Below, piece after piece: positions 37,101-49,877 of a stretch of DNA of 64,000 nucleotides; position 1 is the first letter of the stretch; every line of letters begins with the position of its first letter. The position numbers and the translations under genes were made by a program. Below the pieces are notes generated by a model. The model was not told where the DNA came from and ran no database searches. It saw only the letters and a program-made list of their open reading frames with translations. Source of the DNA: Neodiprion pinetum (taxonomy: Eukaryota; Arthropoda; Insecta; Hymenoptera; Diprionidae); the NCBI RefSeq assembly GCF_021155775.2, contig NC_060233.1:12278782-12342781 (forward strand), given 5' to 3'.

Positions 37101-40100
37101 CCCGAGTTCCCAATTCCAGAACTTTTTCATACGCAGCGATAGCTTTCCTCAGATATGTATTGTCCTTTTTTTCCTCTGCCAAGTTGTCCAGACTTCGAGC
37201 CAGCTCGTATCGCACTCTGGGTGAGGCAGGATGAATCGACACCAAGGTGGTGAAATACCCGAACCGTTTTTCTGCTGTCTTGGTGTGGAATTTTGGATGG
37301 GATATCGGAATTTGTGACGACGGGAATTCATAAGATGCGATTAGACAAATGAAAATATCCAGCAGGTCGTACATCGATGAGTTAATACAGCATTGACAAG
37401 TTTCGCATCGTGTATGTTAGGCGAAGCCAAACAAGATTATTGTGATTGAAGGGCTGCACAGTGAAAGTACCAGAGCCTTAATTCTTTTTTTTTTTACCGA
37501 AAGCCGGCTATGGGCTCAAGTATTTTCAATTTTCCACCCCGTGTTTTCTGTCTCCTAACCCGGGGTTAACAAAAAAAAAATTAGAATTCTGTTCATCCAC
37601 GAGGTTTGCACGGCAAAAATACATTCACGTGTCATAAGTTCTTGAATTTAAGCTCGAAACAGTTTTATACGGAATTTCAAACACTGCAATGATTCTGTTT
37701 CAATAAATAAACTTATAGACGTTCGCATTTGAATCTAGGCATGAAATCTCATCACAGGACAGTCAAAATTAATATTTAAGGTGAAAATGGTATACAGATT
37801 TCGTTTATTACGGCATTTCACTCATCCGTCTGCTAATATGAGCAATTGTGACCGAAGAGAAGAGAGGCTTATTACATGAAACTACATATCACAGCTTCTT
37901 CATTATAGATCAAGGAAACAGCTCTCGAAGATTAAACAGAACCTATGATCCAGAGGCTTGATACTTTCTTGGTGAGTAAGCTTGTTTTACTTTTCTTTCC
38001 GCGATTCAACTTGATTCAACTAGTATAATAAACCCTATTTTTTCGAAGCATTCGGTTCTGCGAACGTTTTTTCGCTCTCTGAAAATTTCAGTTTCATTTT
38101 GACAGAGAACTAGGCACTTTTATGGTACGGCCCTTCAATTATGGTTTCGAATTATTCCGAACCAAGAATCGGACAATTTTTCAGTGAACTGGTGATGAGA
38201 ACAAAGTTTTCAATCGAATTCAATAACAAGCACAAGAAATATGCATTTCGGTTCAATACCAGCACGGTTAGAAAGAAAAGGTTGTTTAAACCGTCGGATT
38301 ATACATCAGTTCCAACGGAATCAACCCGAGATCCAACAGAAATATTTCTAATTCCAACGGAAATGTGTTAAGCAATTTCACTGTTGTGTATACAAGGGGT
38401 TATTCAAACTATCTAGAACGCGAAAAGGATGGGTCATGATTAAAATACACTAACAAACTTGTGAGTTATATTGAGAATAGCTATAAACAAAAATTGAAAT
38501 TGCTACATTTTGTGCCCACAGTCTTCAAGTTGGTAAATGTGGGTGTAAAGAATGTGGGCATAAAATTTCTCCAATTTCAATGATGTGGAACTTCAAAAAT
38601 AATAAAAGTAATATCACACACTCACACATTTCACACATATTATGTGCAGAAGAACATGCACAATGAATGATTAATATGTTGCAGTCACATCGACAGCATT
38701 TTTAATGTCAAGCTAGTCAAACAATTCATTCCAAGATTGTTTGGGTCAATTAAAAGTTACGAGTTCATTTAAATCAATGAAACAATCGTTATATTAGTGA
38801 AAGAAAAAGAAACTCTAGAGTTGGCATATTGATAAGTGATAAGTGAATGAAAATAAACACAAATAAGTGACTATCTTCAAGGTAACGTGGATAGAGTGGA
38901 AAGCGTTAAATGAGTGATAAAGTTAGTTTGAGAAACCCTAGAGACATGATGATCATACTTGTGAATTATTCAGAAGTTCTACCACTATTATAATTAGAGG
39001 CTGTTGTGCTTTTTTCAGATATGCTCTCCCATATTGTGACAAAAGTTTCAAGATGTCGGCGAAATGTCAATTAGCGTATCAAAAAAGTTTTTTTGATATT
39101 CCACAGGAAATTCGTCAAAGTTTCATCGTATACCAAAGCTTTTGACAAAAAGTTCGTTTCTTGAATCAATGGTAATGACAAGTATAAAAAGAAACTTGTA
39201 AACTGATGAAACTTTATAGAAATATTAGGGGTACTTTTGAGATGAACAGAGTTGATTGTTTCAATCAAAAGTTGAAGAAAAAATAAGAAAATCCGTTTAA
39301 AAAAATCACCGCGATGTTGTTTGCGACAATGAGCATGAATATGTGATAAAAATGAATATAAGCAAACTGGAGTAACACACGTTAAGATATCCATATTTTG
39401 AGAAGAGGCTTTTTAATTAGGACCATAAATATTATTGAGCTCTGGTACTTTTGATCCCATTACCATGTTTTGGAGCTCATTTTGTCCATTACAGAGATCT
39501 CCAAAGATCACCTAAAGTTAAAAAGCAAAATATTCGTCTTTACATTGGATTCTTATAGTACAGATTTGCATAATTACGTTGCAACAGACGTTCGTCAAAA
39601 ATTAAATTTTCACGTTATACCTACACTATGATGTAATTTTTTTGAAAGTTTTTCAAACAATTCGTAAGAATCTGAGCACTGAGCAAAATGAGCTAAAAAC
39701 TTTAGAATCGTATCAAAAACACCAGAGTTCAAGCCACTTCTCAAATTATTCATATATTAGCTTGTGTTATTCGAGTTTGCTTCGATTCATTTCGATAACA
39801 TAGTACGAATGTTGGTTTATTTGTGCTCACTATCATTAGCACAGATAATACTGCTGAAGATTTTTTGAACGGTGTTTTCTTTTTTCTTAAATTTTGATTT
39901 AGACAACAGCGGTCATCCATTAATTACGTCACAAGACGTGACGGGGGGGAGGGGGGGTCATAAGCTTCGTGACGTCACATCTAATCTAAAATATTAATAC
40001 AACTGAATATGGTCACAGGCGAAATGATTGTTACATAAGTATGTTATTTTGGAGTTTAAAATTGTTTATACTCTTTCGACACGCGTAACTTCATCCAACA

Positions 40101-43100
40101 AATCACGGACCGACTCATCAGTCGTTTTTTAATATTCATATATCGTAATACCGATAACGCCTTCGTTCGATGTTTACTTTAGCTCTTGGATGGTATTTTT
40201 TTTTCTTTCTTTAGTTCTGTTATTTATTTTTCATTAAAAATAAACAAATTATATAAGACTCTGTTTGATAAACAACGATGACGGTTCTCTACGGTTGGAT
40301 GAAGAAGATGTTGACACTACCAATTTTCCGATCGCCATTCAAAAACATAACGAAGCGAGTACTATGTCAGTAATGGATATTGTAAAGGAAGCGTTTGAAG
40401 GTCTATGGATACAGGATAATTAATTTTTTTTAAGCCAAAAACAATATAAGGATACCTCATTTTTTTCTACTGATTTTGAATACCTTTCTATCGTCTAAGA
40501 ACGTACAAATTGTTACTTTATTTGAAAATATTCAAAAATACTAATAACGTTAAAAGTGTTGTTTTGAACAAGTTCTAAATTAATGATTACTACATGAGTG
40601 ACGTCACGTCAGGAGGGGGGGGGGGGGGGTCAGAAACCATGAAATTTGTGTGACGTAATTTATGGATGGCCCCGTATGGTCAAAATTCTTATCGCATTTT
40701 CTAAAATCACAGATTTGTGATTCAGAGATAAAATCTCACGGACAATTTCTATTAACGTTCGAAATCCGTAAAAATTGTGCGAAAATAACTTGTTTTGGCT
40801 TTCATACAAACCTCGCCTTGAACTACGTCAAGTTCTTCACGAATAAGCGCATCTTCCGAGTTTGTAATATCGTGATGTTCGTAGTCTCTAGCACCGCCTG
40901 GATTTGTTGCAGGTTTTTCTCGAGACGAAACAGGTCGAGATTCCGATTTGCGTTCAGCAGAGGAGGTCGTTGGGGCTGCCCGAATCGGCTTTATTCCTAC
41001 ACAAAACATTGTTTTATTCACTTAAAAAAGTGGATCAAAATAATTTTCATTACATGATTTCTTGGGTAAAAATGTTCGAGCTAGGTTCTGTTACAACGTG
41101 CAAAGAGACGTGAAAATTGAACAAGTCTAAGAGATTCACAACTCACCGCTTTTGTGAAACAATATTTCATATCTAACGCTACGAGACTTGTAAATTACAG
41201 AGAAAATAACATATTTTACCCCTTTTATATTGAAAAAGGAGAATAGTATGAAATTGTAAGGAAAAAGAAAAACGGAATACTCGCATGAAAAATTCTCCAA
41301 GTTCTCCAGTTCTTTTTTTTTTTTTCTCAAGACAAGTTCTGAATATGGTGAGTTACGTCATGAAACAATATATTTTGCGATAAATAATCATTGTAGAATG
41401 TGTCAGGATTGTTTTGACTAGACAGAATGGCCTTCATTTAAAGATTAAGTTGACATTGGAGTGAACTAACTTTATTATTCATAATTCGATACGTTTGAGA
41501 AATAAATATTCAGTCAGTAGGTTGAAAAATACGATTTTTAAATTCTGGCACTTTCGATGAGTATAACATCTCAAAAATATTCTTTGAAAATTTCATGCAC
41601 GACCGAATAAGATTGATAAGATTTATGGAAAACCGAAATCGGTGTTTAAAATATTTTGAAAACTGCTGCATCAATTCACTTCGAATTTTGCAGACTCATT
41701 GAAGAAGAAAAAAAAAAAACATCTAATCCTTAAACGAAAGATTTTTTTCTCGTCGCGTGGTTTTTTCTTTGGTCACTAAAACGAATAATTTTGGCATCGA
41801 AAATTGAAACTTGAACTTGGACCGTCCACCACTTTGTCTGAAATAAATATTTCGAAAAATTGATCATTCGAAGACTGCTTAGTATACAGTATTGAATAAA
41901 TCTTTCTCATTTTTTGACTTTAGGTGATCCGAATCCGAGTAGCAGTAATACATTACCGAACATCTTTTTCGGAGGGCCTGCAGGAGAATGGTGATGTCAT
42001 TATTATTTACGAAAATTATTTATTGAAAAAATGATGTAAACTTGATTAAAATATACGTTTTTAAATACACGAACATTTCTTGGTATATGACTTGTAGTTT
42101 TTGAATAAAAAATGATTCCCAATAATCTCGTACTTTTCACCCTCCTGACCGAGCATGACCCCTTAAAGTTCAAACGAATCAATTTTGATCCATCATTTAC
42201 GTTTCCAGCCTTGTATATCTTCGTCATCTTCGTTGTCATCCTCGTCCTCATTCTCTTCTTCATCTTCTTCTTCCTCATCTTCGTCCTCTTCACTGTCTGG
42301 CGGTGTGCGAAGTTTCCCATATTTGGCTTCCAGCTTGGCTACTAGATCGCTGTCGTCGATACCATCCTCTTCTTCTTCCTCTTCGTTTTCTTCCTCTTCC
42401 TCCTCATCTTCCTCCTCCTCCACTTCTTCCTCTTCGTCATCTTCTGTAACCGATATTCGCTCACCGTCTGAGGTGTCAAATGCCTCTTCATCTCTTCCGT
42501 CATCCGCTCGCTTCGTTGTTTGAATCAATCGCTCTTCGTCGTCAGTTTCAAGCTTTTTATACTTGCTCCTCAGGCTCTCATAATTCTCCGCCTTTATCAC
42601 CTCGTATTCTTTACCTTCTTCCGGATCGAGTGTCGGAATTATCTGCTGGGGCCGCGGCGGAGGAACAATTGTGTTCCGCCTTGACAAATCTGGCGTTTCT
42701 CTACCTTCGATCACCCCTCGCGAGGCGTTGTTTTCGTCTATGAAAGAAATGATGGCGGGAAGTAAGTTGCTCAAAATGTATTACCGATGAGAATGTTATT
42801 TCACCAAGTTACAGTCAGTTTCACACCGTGCGTTCTGAAGCTGAACGAGTATACTTTAAAACATAAAAAAGTTAAAGGTTTTTTTGAACAATTGTACAAA
42901 ATCCCATGCAATTACTTATATATTTGGAGCATGTCCCAATTTCTTAATTTTAAATTCGTGAGAGTAAAGAAATAACGGATTTCAATTGTGCCGAATTGAT
43001 ACTAAGTGAAATTCTGCCTCATCTCGAATTCTGCTGCAATAAAACAGTACTCGCAAAGGTGAAAAGTACATTTTCTACAACCGTGTAGTCAGATTTTAGC

Positions 43101-46100
43101 CAATTGAACGACACCTCGTATTTTGAAAAATAATTATACCCACTTACCTTATGACAGAAAATCTCGAAAGAATTTGAAAAATATGTGTGCACTTGATTGT
43201 GTGACGATAACACGATAAACAACGAGTTTACACTTGTTTGCTGGTCGTGAATTGGACAACGATAGTTAGTCATCGGTTAACAATGCTCTAGCATACAGCA
43301 TGCCAATATTAAAACTGTTTACTCAAGCGCACTAAACAATCAAGCAACGCCTTTGCGAAATTACGACGTAAAAATTGTATGTGTATTGCAATTATACACG
43401 TGAAATATTAGACGAACGTAATTTCCTGGCGAAAATTATATTCAGAAACTTTCATAAATTTCTATAAATTTACTCAAAAGCTTGAATTTACAGCAGTCAA
43501 TTTCCGACAGCTTCTAAAAAATCATAATAATTTCTATGAATTTCATAAAAAATGTCTCAATTTATATGCAAGAAATAAGAATGATAGATTTATTGAGAAA
43601 CCTCGATATTTATTGAGTTCTTTCCAGAAAGTTTCCAGAATTTCTTAAAATCCCTTAGAAATTATCCGAATAATTCAAGCTCTTTCGGAAATCATGTATA
43701 GAGTATTTCTCAGAATTGTCCAAAAACGTAGTACATTTCTGAAAAATTTCTTTGAATGTTTTTCACCCAGGTTTATAAACCGGATCACAGATTATGGGTA
43801 AAATCTACGATTAGGTAAGACACAGTGTGACAGATGTTAGGTGCGCAAGAGATAGTATTGTCGGATCTTTACCATTATTCCATCGTCTAACGAGAACGAA
43901 ATGCGCTGCCACAACTAGTGCAACGCCAACTCCAAACTTGACTGCCACTGGAACCACCATACTTTATTTCTCACTATTTTGCATAATCATTATCCATGTA
44001 ATGCTCGTTATTCGAGCACCAAAGACTCAACAACAGGGGGACAATATACAGTTAACCACGTAAAACCACATTGGTTAAAAACGCAGACCATTCGTTATCT
44101 TGTATCATAGCTTTGGAGTTTGACCAAATAAATTAAACCATGGGTAAAGAATTGGAACGTGGAGAATGCTCAAAGTGCCTATGCATAACGTTACAGTATA
44201 CAAAATGTCCCGAATCTTCTATATTGCACGTATCAACGAAGCTGTGATGCAACAATTAGATGCTATTCAACCATTCCGGACATAAATTTTTCTTCACCCC
44301 TCATTAATATGAAATTGAAAATCAGTGGTTTTTAAGGTCGCTGATTACCACTCTGAGTTCTAAATTTTGGGACTTAAGATACGCCATCTTCCAATATGAT
44401 GCCCAATCAGTTCTTGGTCTGACCCGCTAAGTATTTTCACAAAATAATTGTGCGAGTAGCTTCCAGTCAGCACCTAGTTAGGCATAATTGCCCAGCTAGC
44501 ACCCACTGAACTAACTTGTTGTAACAGGGCCAACCCAGACAATTTCCACACTCTTTGGGCCTTCCATTTAAATTTTTTTAAGTTAGATCGAGCCTGTAAC
44601 AGAGTACTCACAAACCTCCGAGTACAAAAGTTTGATCCAAATTGAGTAATTTCGCGGATTTTCCACCACTATATCAGATATGCCATTTTAAATTCCCAAA
44701 GTTTGAGTTCAGACACGTAACCAGCGACCTTGAAATCGTAGATTTCAAATTTTGAATCAATGAGAAGTGTAAAATAATGCATGTCTCAATAGCATAGCTT
44801 CGTCAATACGCGTAATTGAGAAATTTCACCTAACTTTACTATCCTCATTTTTCATGCACAATATCTCTGGGGTCTTAACACCGAGAGTGTCTCAGGAAAT
44901 TTGAAAACCCAACTGCGCATGTGTCGAATCACGTGATTTCATTAGTAGATTCTACTTATTCGAGTCGAGTATTTCATCTACTCGTTAAGTAGACCAACTC
45001 AGTTACAGCCAAAGAGACTATTTATAAAAATTCGCAGGCAACTCAAGTTTACACTGCGTTGAAAATTCAGGATAGCCAAAATATGACGGGTCGGTATTCA
45101 AGTCAAAATAATCTTAAGAAAGCTTGCCTAACAGACATAAAATGTGGCGCATGCACACTTGGGTATTGGAATATGCGCGAATTACGGGACACCCTGCACA
45201 GGTAAAAAGATGATTGATTATCATGGGAGTGTTACCCCACCAGAAGATGAGATTACAAATAAAGCAATTGCTTACCACTGCTAGATTCTTCCTCGACTTC
45301 TTCAACCACTGGTTCAATCTCCAGCTCGTTCGGAATTTCTTCTGGTTCTTCGTCGTCTACCTGATGAAATGATTTGTTTGCCATAAATTTGAGGAACATA
45401 TTTGGACGGATCGCTTATGCTAATGAGTAGCTATTTTTAGAGACGTTAATCGGCAATGGTAAGACGTTGACAACGGGATAGAATACTTTTCTTAAGTATT
45501 ATCCAGGAAATTACAAATGTGACTAAAATGATACTCACTTCTTCCAAAGGTTCAGCACTGTCTTCGTCGATTTCGTTAACTCCCGGTATTCCTAAGAATT
45601 CGGAAGACACATCGTCATCGTCTGTTTTATCATCGTCGCCATTAAACTTTCCTTCCGTTGCATCAACGCCTTCTATGCTGGTAGCAAGTTCATTGTCAGA
45701 ATCATTTATTAAGTCGTCTTCTTTGCTCTCTATCGGCTGAAGTTCTTCTCCACTTGTATTTTCCTCTACTTCTTCCAATGCTGTGTTTTCATCATTTCCA
45801 TCATCGTCATCATCATCCTCACTATCCGCTTGCTGAAAGTTTTCTTCGCTATAGTTGTTTTCCACTTCTTTACTGTCCTCTTGCTCTGTTATTAAACAAA
45901 TATTGAATGATAATTAGTTGGCAGTGAATAGTTACTGATAAAAATACATTTTTCTTATCTTTGTTGTTAGTGCTCGGCTAGTCATTTGTTGATTGTCGAC
46001 AGTACTTTACAGTTATTCTAGATAATGATAGTTTGAACACGTTTGAGGAGCCGCCCGACAAAACTGTCCAAGACCTATTTTTATCAATAATTGTTTTCTT

Positions 46101-49100
46101 GGTTGATATACTTTGAAATTTCGCATGTTTTCCTGATGATAGTGCATACCTTGGAAAAATTTGGAAGTCGGTCATCATCAAGATTCGCATGGAAAAAAAG
46201 TCATCATGCCTCTAACGGACCGTTATATATTACGCCCGTTAAATATTTAACGGATGTTCATGAATTCAGGGGTTATGCTGTTATGACATGCATTGATCTT
46301 TAATAATTTATATCTTTTGAATGATAAAAAAAAAGATAACTGATTATGAATTCTGCTGACACTTTTTGGCATATTTCTTCGGCCCAGAATATGGAGCTTC
46401 TGAAGTGTAATTTCATCTAATGGGCCTTCTTTGCTTAGAATTAGTTTACAATAGATCAGTTCATGAAAAATTCGCAGTTACTTCACGATTTCTCCAAAAT
46501 AATATTTACACTTGAATTTATGAGATCCGATTACTGAAACCTCATCAGAGGGTGATGAAAATTAATATTCACGGCAGTAATACTGCACATGTTCTTTTTG
46601 TCAAGACATTTCACTTCTCAACCTGCTAATATAATCAATTTTACTCACCATTTTCCTCAGAGAGATTTTTCTTGTCACGTTCAATGGAAGCTTGCTCTTC
46701 TTCGCTTTCACCTGGCTCTTGATAAGAATCTAATTCTTGTTCATCGTCGTCTCCCTCAGTTTCGTTGTTCCCATTAGACACATCCTCGCCTGTGTCTTCT
46801 TCCTTACTCTCTCCAGGAGCTTCGTTCTCTTGGGGAACTGCCTCATCCGAAGCTTCCTCACTCGCTTCATCTGTTGGCTCTGGGTCATTGTGACTGTTGT
46901 CTTTAGTAACAGGTTTTGGCTTGTCATGTGAAACTTGGACGTCATCAATCCAGCCATCGAACACAGTTGCCCATCGCGATTCAGTGATTGGCGTATCAAC
47001 TAAAAGGTGGAAATTTCGTCTGAGGTGTCGCTCTTTGGTTTTTTTAACCGATCACAAAATGTGACAAGTCAGTCCAAAGTAGGGCTGTACAATTAATCAA
47101 TTGAATGTAGACTTTGAATAATGTTTTTTTCAATGAATTGATTAATTGATTAATTTTAAAAACGGTTGATTGAAAAGGCCGATTAGTCAATTAATTACAA
47201 AAAATTAATTGGTAAACCCCAATTGATCGATGAATGAAGAATGCTTGATTATTCGGAACATCAGGAATGTTGATTAACCAAGTAATTGGAAAAACGATTA
47301 ATTCATTGATCAGAAACAACAATTACTCGTAGTCTTCGAGTAATTGATATTGAAGTCTACGAGTAATTGATTAATCAAACAGCCCTAATCCAAAGAGTTG
47401 AGGTATAAGAATCCTAATTCCAACAGAAAATAATTTCGATAATGATGCTTTTGGATGAATAGAGTTGCCTTGCCACATTAGAAAACTTCAATATTGGGCC
47501 ACCGACATTCAGGAGAACATCATACTTACGAGGTGGCAAAAAAAATTTTTAACTCACCATCAGCAGCTCCTCTGTGCTCGATTAGAATAACACCGATTAA
47601 TCCAACGAGAATGGCGAGCAGTGAGAAAAATATTATCCTGGCGCACCAGTGCCCTCCAGTTCCTCCCTCTTTATGCACGTGGATTGTTAAGTTTTCTGCA
47701 GTTGGATCTGCGGATGGACTCACAAGATTCGGTGGGGGAGTTCCGATGTCATCTTCTTCTAGAACACCAATGGTTTTTTTTTAAATTAATGATAAATTTC
47801 ATAAAGGGAAATACGTTCGATTTGATTTAGGGTCAAATTTTTACAAAACCAGTGGAAGAATTTCATCGCTGGACATTTCAAGTATTTGAATAAAATATCA
47901 GAATCGTTGAGTTTGTAACAGTAACATAATAGAACTTCGTTCAAAAAACGTTGTTGGGAAACATCAAATTTGTCAGAAATGCAGTGAACCTCAAATAAGG
48001 ACTTCGATAAGGCACGATATACTAATTTTGCAGCTGCAAAAATTGCAAACCGATTTAAAGGTGGTAAAATATCGTTTTTTTTTTTTGGCAATGTTTTGAG
48101 TTACGAAAAATCAAACTCAAATGTATAATAGCCTGTGAAATATTTTATATATTGTATGTAAATCAAATGTATATGAATAGTTTGTAAGGTTAATGTTATG
48201 GAATATTAAAAAAATAGTGTTTTAGCGCAGGAATTATCACAGATGTGAAAAAGCTGTAATCTGCGCAATTCTACATGCACTGCCGACTAGTAATATTTGA
48301 AACAAAGTTTCATTCTATCTGACAACAATGCCAAAAAATATATTCCTGTAATTAAATTATCACTTATTGTAGGGATACATTTCATGGCCTTATTCTCCCA
48401 TAAGAGAAGAAAGTTTTATGATATTTTTGTTCAGCTGACTGCAGCATTTCCAGATCAGTGCTGCATAGTGTTTGATAGCAGTCAAAAATGGTGAGATTTT
48501 ACTCGGTTGGTAAGGACTGACTATACAGCATCCTCTTAAAGTTGAAACATGTGGTCTTTTTTTTTTTTTTTTTGCTAATCAAAAATAAAATGTGCCAATG
48601 TTAAGGTACACCAGAGGGTACACCGTTTCTAATTGCACTACACAATGAAAACAAGGAATAAAGAATAAAAACCCTGAACACAAGCTTTCGGGTCAATATC
48701 AAAAACTGCAAATTGCCAATTCAAAATAGAGAACAAGCAAAAACATGTGTATAAAAATGTAAAAATGAGATTGATGAAATGAAAAAGTAATAATGATTAC
48801 AATTTTGAAAAATTTATACAGAGTTTAAATATAATATACGAACGAATGCTTTTGAAATAGATGATACACTTTGATCTATTTTGGTAAAGATAGAAAGGCA
48901 GCAAGCTAGTTGGACCAGGGAATTCTGACACTATAGTTAAAATATCTAAAATAGATGGAAAAGCCTTACTGATTTCTGAATAGTACTTCCTTATTACTTG
49001 AGAGACTAGAAAAATCAGCACTTATCTCAACTTCAGGATCACTTTTCCACAAGGAAGAGAATTACTTCGAATTTTGCTTGATCTAATAGTTTTCTAAAGA

Positions 49101-49877
49101 ATGATAAACGAACAGAGCAATATGTAATATTTGTCAATAATTTCACCATTTATTATTCCAAATGGTTGATCAGGCTTCATTTATTCTTCAAAAATATATC
49201 ATTGGAACTCAGAATTAGTAGCGAATTGAGTTATCGATCGAGTTTCAGTTTGTTGAAGCCTCGAACAGACATTGAAGGAAAATTCTGTCTCCAGTTATTC
49301 CAGTAATCTAAATCACAGTTAATCTTGTCAAACATTGATTTGTGTAGCAAATATTTGACATCTCTTCATTACTCGCTCTTGATAATTTTTACAACGCAAT
49401 GATCGAGAATTTTTCTCTTTGCCAGGCAGGAAAATAAATTTTAGTCTAGCTTGCTGGCTCCTTTTCTCCGTTTATAGAGAAAATGTCCCATGATATTTCT
49501 CTCTACTCCAATTTGCTAAAATGAACTTTGCTATCTTGTCTGAACAGGATTTTCAACTTGACAATATTTGGAGGGTCGCTCGCTCGATCCATAAAAATTA
49601 ATACAGACAGATCAGGAGCTTCATCAATCTCCAGGAAGGTTTTTAAGGTTATGTGCAGCTGAGATCAGAATTTCTCATGAATTACATTTAATTGAGAGAT
49701 GTGTGATAAATTTGCAAAGAATTATTTTATACAGAATGACAGTAGTCAAAATCATAAAAAGCAAGGGGCAAAGGCTGTAAGCTGATAAAATGAGTTTTAA
49801 TAAACTATAACCATGAGTACTTTACCTTTTTTACGTCTCTTATCTTTCCGACGCCTGGGCTGAACATCCCCTGACAT
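34189..49877 (-). CDS. Asph: Aspartyl/asparaginyl beta-hydroxylase, complete, 13 exons, about 990 aa
   Basis: A type II ER membrane 2-oxoglutarate/iron dioxygenase that hydroxylates Asp/Asn in EGF-like domains. Minus-strand exons: 49877-49826, 47758-47558, 46999-46649, 45885-45539, 45360-45276, 42737-42201, 40996-40812, 37278-37041, 36705-36600, 35967-35733, 35478-35217, 34666-34444, 34339-34189; every phase matches. The start MSGDVQPRRRKDKRRKK has an in-frame TAA 7 codons upstream. A basic N-terminus and one membrane helix (residues 59-77) precede a very acidic luminal stalk (to about 586), a TPR-like domain (about 587-780: SIHPASPRVRYELARS, GDEGTIDGRFFFHLGDAL) and the catalytic domain (PWWTLEETGY, GCRRGQIKFS, HVWPHCGPTNCRLRAHLGL, FDDSFEHEVWH). 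The two iron-binding His (in PHCGP and FEHEVW) and the 2OG-binding Arg region are present. It ends HALPAI, like the vertebrate enzyme. Confidence 0.95.
34995..35140 (-). repeat. Two partial copies of the dispersed repeat, ASPH intron
   Basis: On the minus strand CCAATATGGTGTCGCGCTGG with GGCGATCAGCTAATC (35140-35105), and a second head GCAATATGGTGTCGCGAACT at about 35030-35010. Both share the GTGTCGCG variant, so they may be a local duplication. Confidence 0.6.
36776..37012. repeat. ATTAATCGATTAAT-rich sequence, possibly related to the hAT-type MITE
   Basis: Intron segment full of GATTAATCGATT words, with an internal CAGCCCTA and a GAAGTCTACG-ATTAATCG end. The same combination occurs at the right end of the MITE at 47080-47387. 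It is probably a decayed relative. Confidence 0.5.
39060..39870. repeat. Diverged dispersed repeat, copy 1
   Basis: Shares ordered words with the sequences at about 61140-61650 and 52790-53300: ATATTTTGAGAAGAGGCTTTT, a CATTTTG-TCCATTACAGAGATCTCC block, GTTATTCGAGTTTGCTTC, CATTTCGATAACATAG and CACAGATAATACTGCTGAAG. No reading frame is conserved. Boundaries are approximate. Confidence 0.45.
39908..40674. mobile_element. Non-autonomous DNA transposon with about 22-bp terminal inverted repeats
   Basis: The left end reads CGGTCATCCATTAATTACGT and the right end, reverse-complemented, reads CGGGGCCATCCATAAATTAC followed by GTCAC. A subterminal G-run follows TGACG at each end (about 39942 and 40612). 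The interior is AT-rich and encodes no transposase. The superfamily and the target-site duplication could not be fixed by eye. Confidence 0.75.
40997..42200 (-). other. ASPH intron, nothing found
   Basis: AT-rich intron between two acidic-stalk exons, joined in phase 1. No element or gene is recognised. Confidence 0.5.
42201..42737 (-). other. Acidic-stalk exon of ASPH
   Basis: A single 537-base exon of the luminal stalk, phase 1 at both ends, so it could be skipped without frame loss. The 3' half is a Glu/Asp run encoded by mixed GAA/GAG/GAT codons. The 351-base exon 46999-46649 is also phase 1 at both ends. Junctin- and junctate-like isoforms lacking the catalytic part are known for vertebrate ASPH. 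Confidence 0.6.
42738..45275 (-). other. ASPH intron of 2.5 kb
   Basis: AT-rich. The only structured content seen is the inverted-repeat element at about 44323-44745. A plus-strand open frame at 43827-44063 lacks splice or family support. Confidence 0.5.
44323..44748. mobile_element. Possible MITE with diverged about 55-bp inverted ends
   Basis: The left arm (AAGGTCGCTGATTACCAC, GAGTTCTAAATTTTGGGA, GATACGCCAT) is mirrored on the right as AAGGTCGCTGGTTACGTG, GAACTCAAACTTTGGGAA, AATGGCATAT when reverse-complemented. The arms agree at roughly 70% by eye. Nothing is encoded between them. Confidence 0.55.
47080..47387. mobile_element. hAT-type MITE, 308 bp, with 8-bp target-site duplication
   Basis: Termini TAGGGCTGT ... 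ACAGCCCTA are followed inward by ATTAATCAATT and GTAGACTT on both sides. The element is flanked by GTCCAAAG (47072-47079) and ATCCAAAG (47388-47395), a 7-of-8 match. An 8-bp duplication with TAGGGCTG-like ends fits the hAT superfamily. It is filled with ATTAATTGATTAAT words and encodes no protein. Confidence 0.8.
47759..49825 (-). other. First intron of ASPH, no gene found
   Basis: A 2.07-kb AT-rich intron between the 52-base first exon and the transmembrane exon. Phase 1 matches (G|AA rebuilding Glu). Short open frames only. Confidence 0.6.

Larger units (their letters stand above)
37279..40811 (-). other. Large intron of ASPH with transposon remnants
   Basis: A 3.5-kb intron. It holds a diverged dispersed repeat (about 39060-39870) and a terminal-inverted-repeat element (about 39908-40674). 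No exon is needed here: the flanking exons join in phase 0 (40812 to 37278). Confidence 0.65.

Noticed and set aside
39071..39394. Minus-strand frame of 107 residues in the ASPH intron
   Set aside because: It lies in a diverged repeat, and the neighbouring ASPH exons already join in phase 0 without it.
42003..42523. Plus-strand Ser-rich and minus-strand Lys/Arg-rich frames
   Set aside because: They are frame shadows of the acidic-stalk exon of ASPH at 42201-42737.
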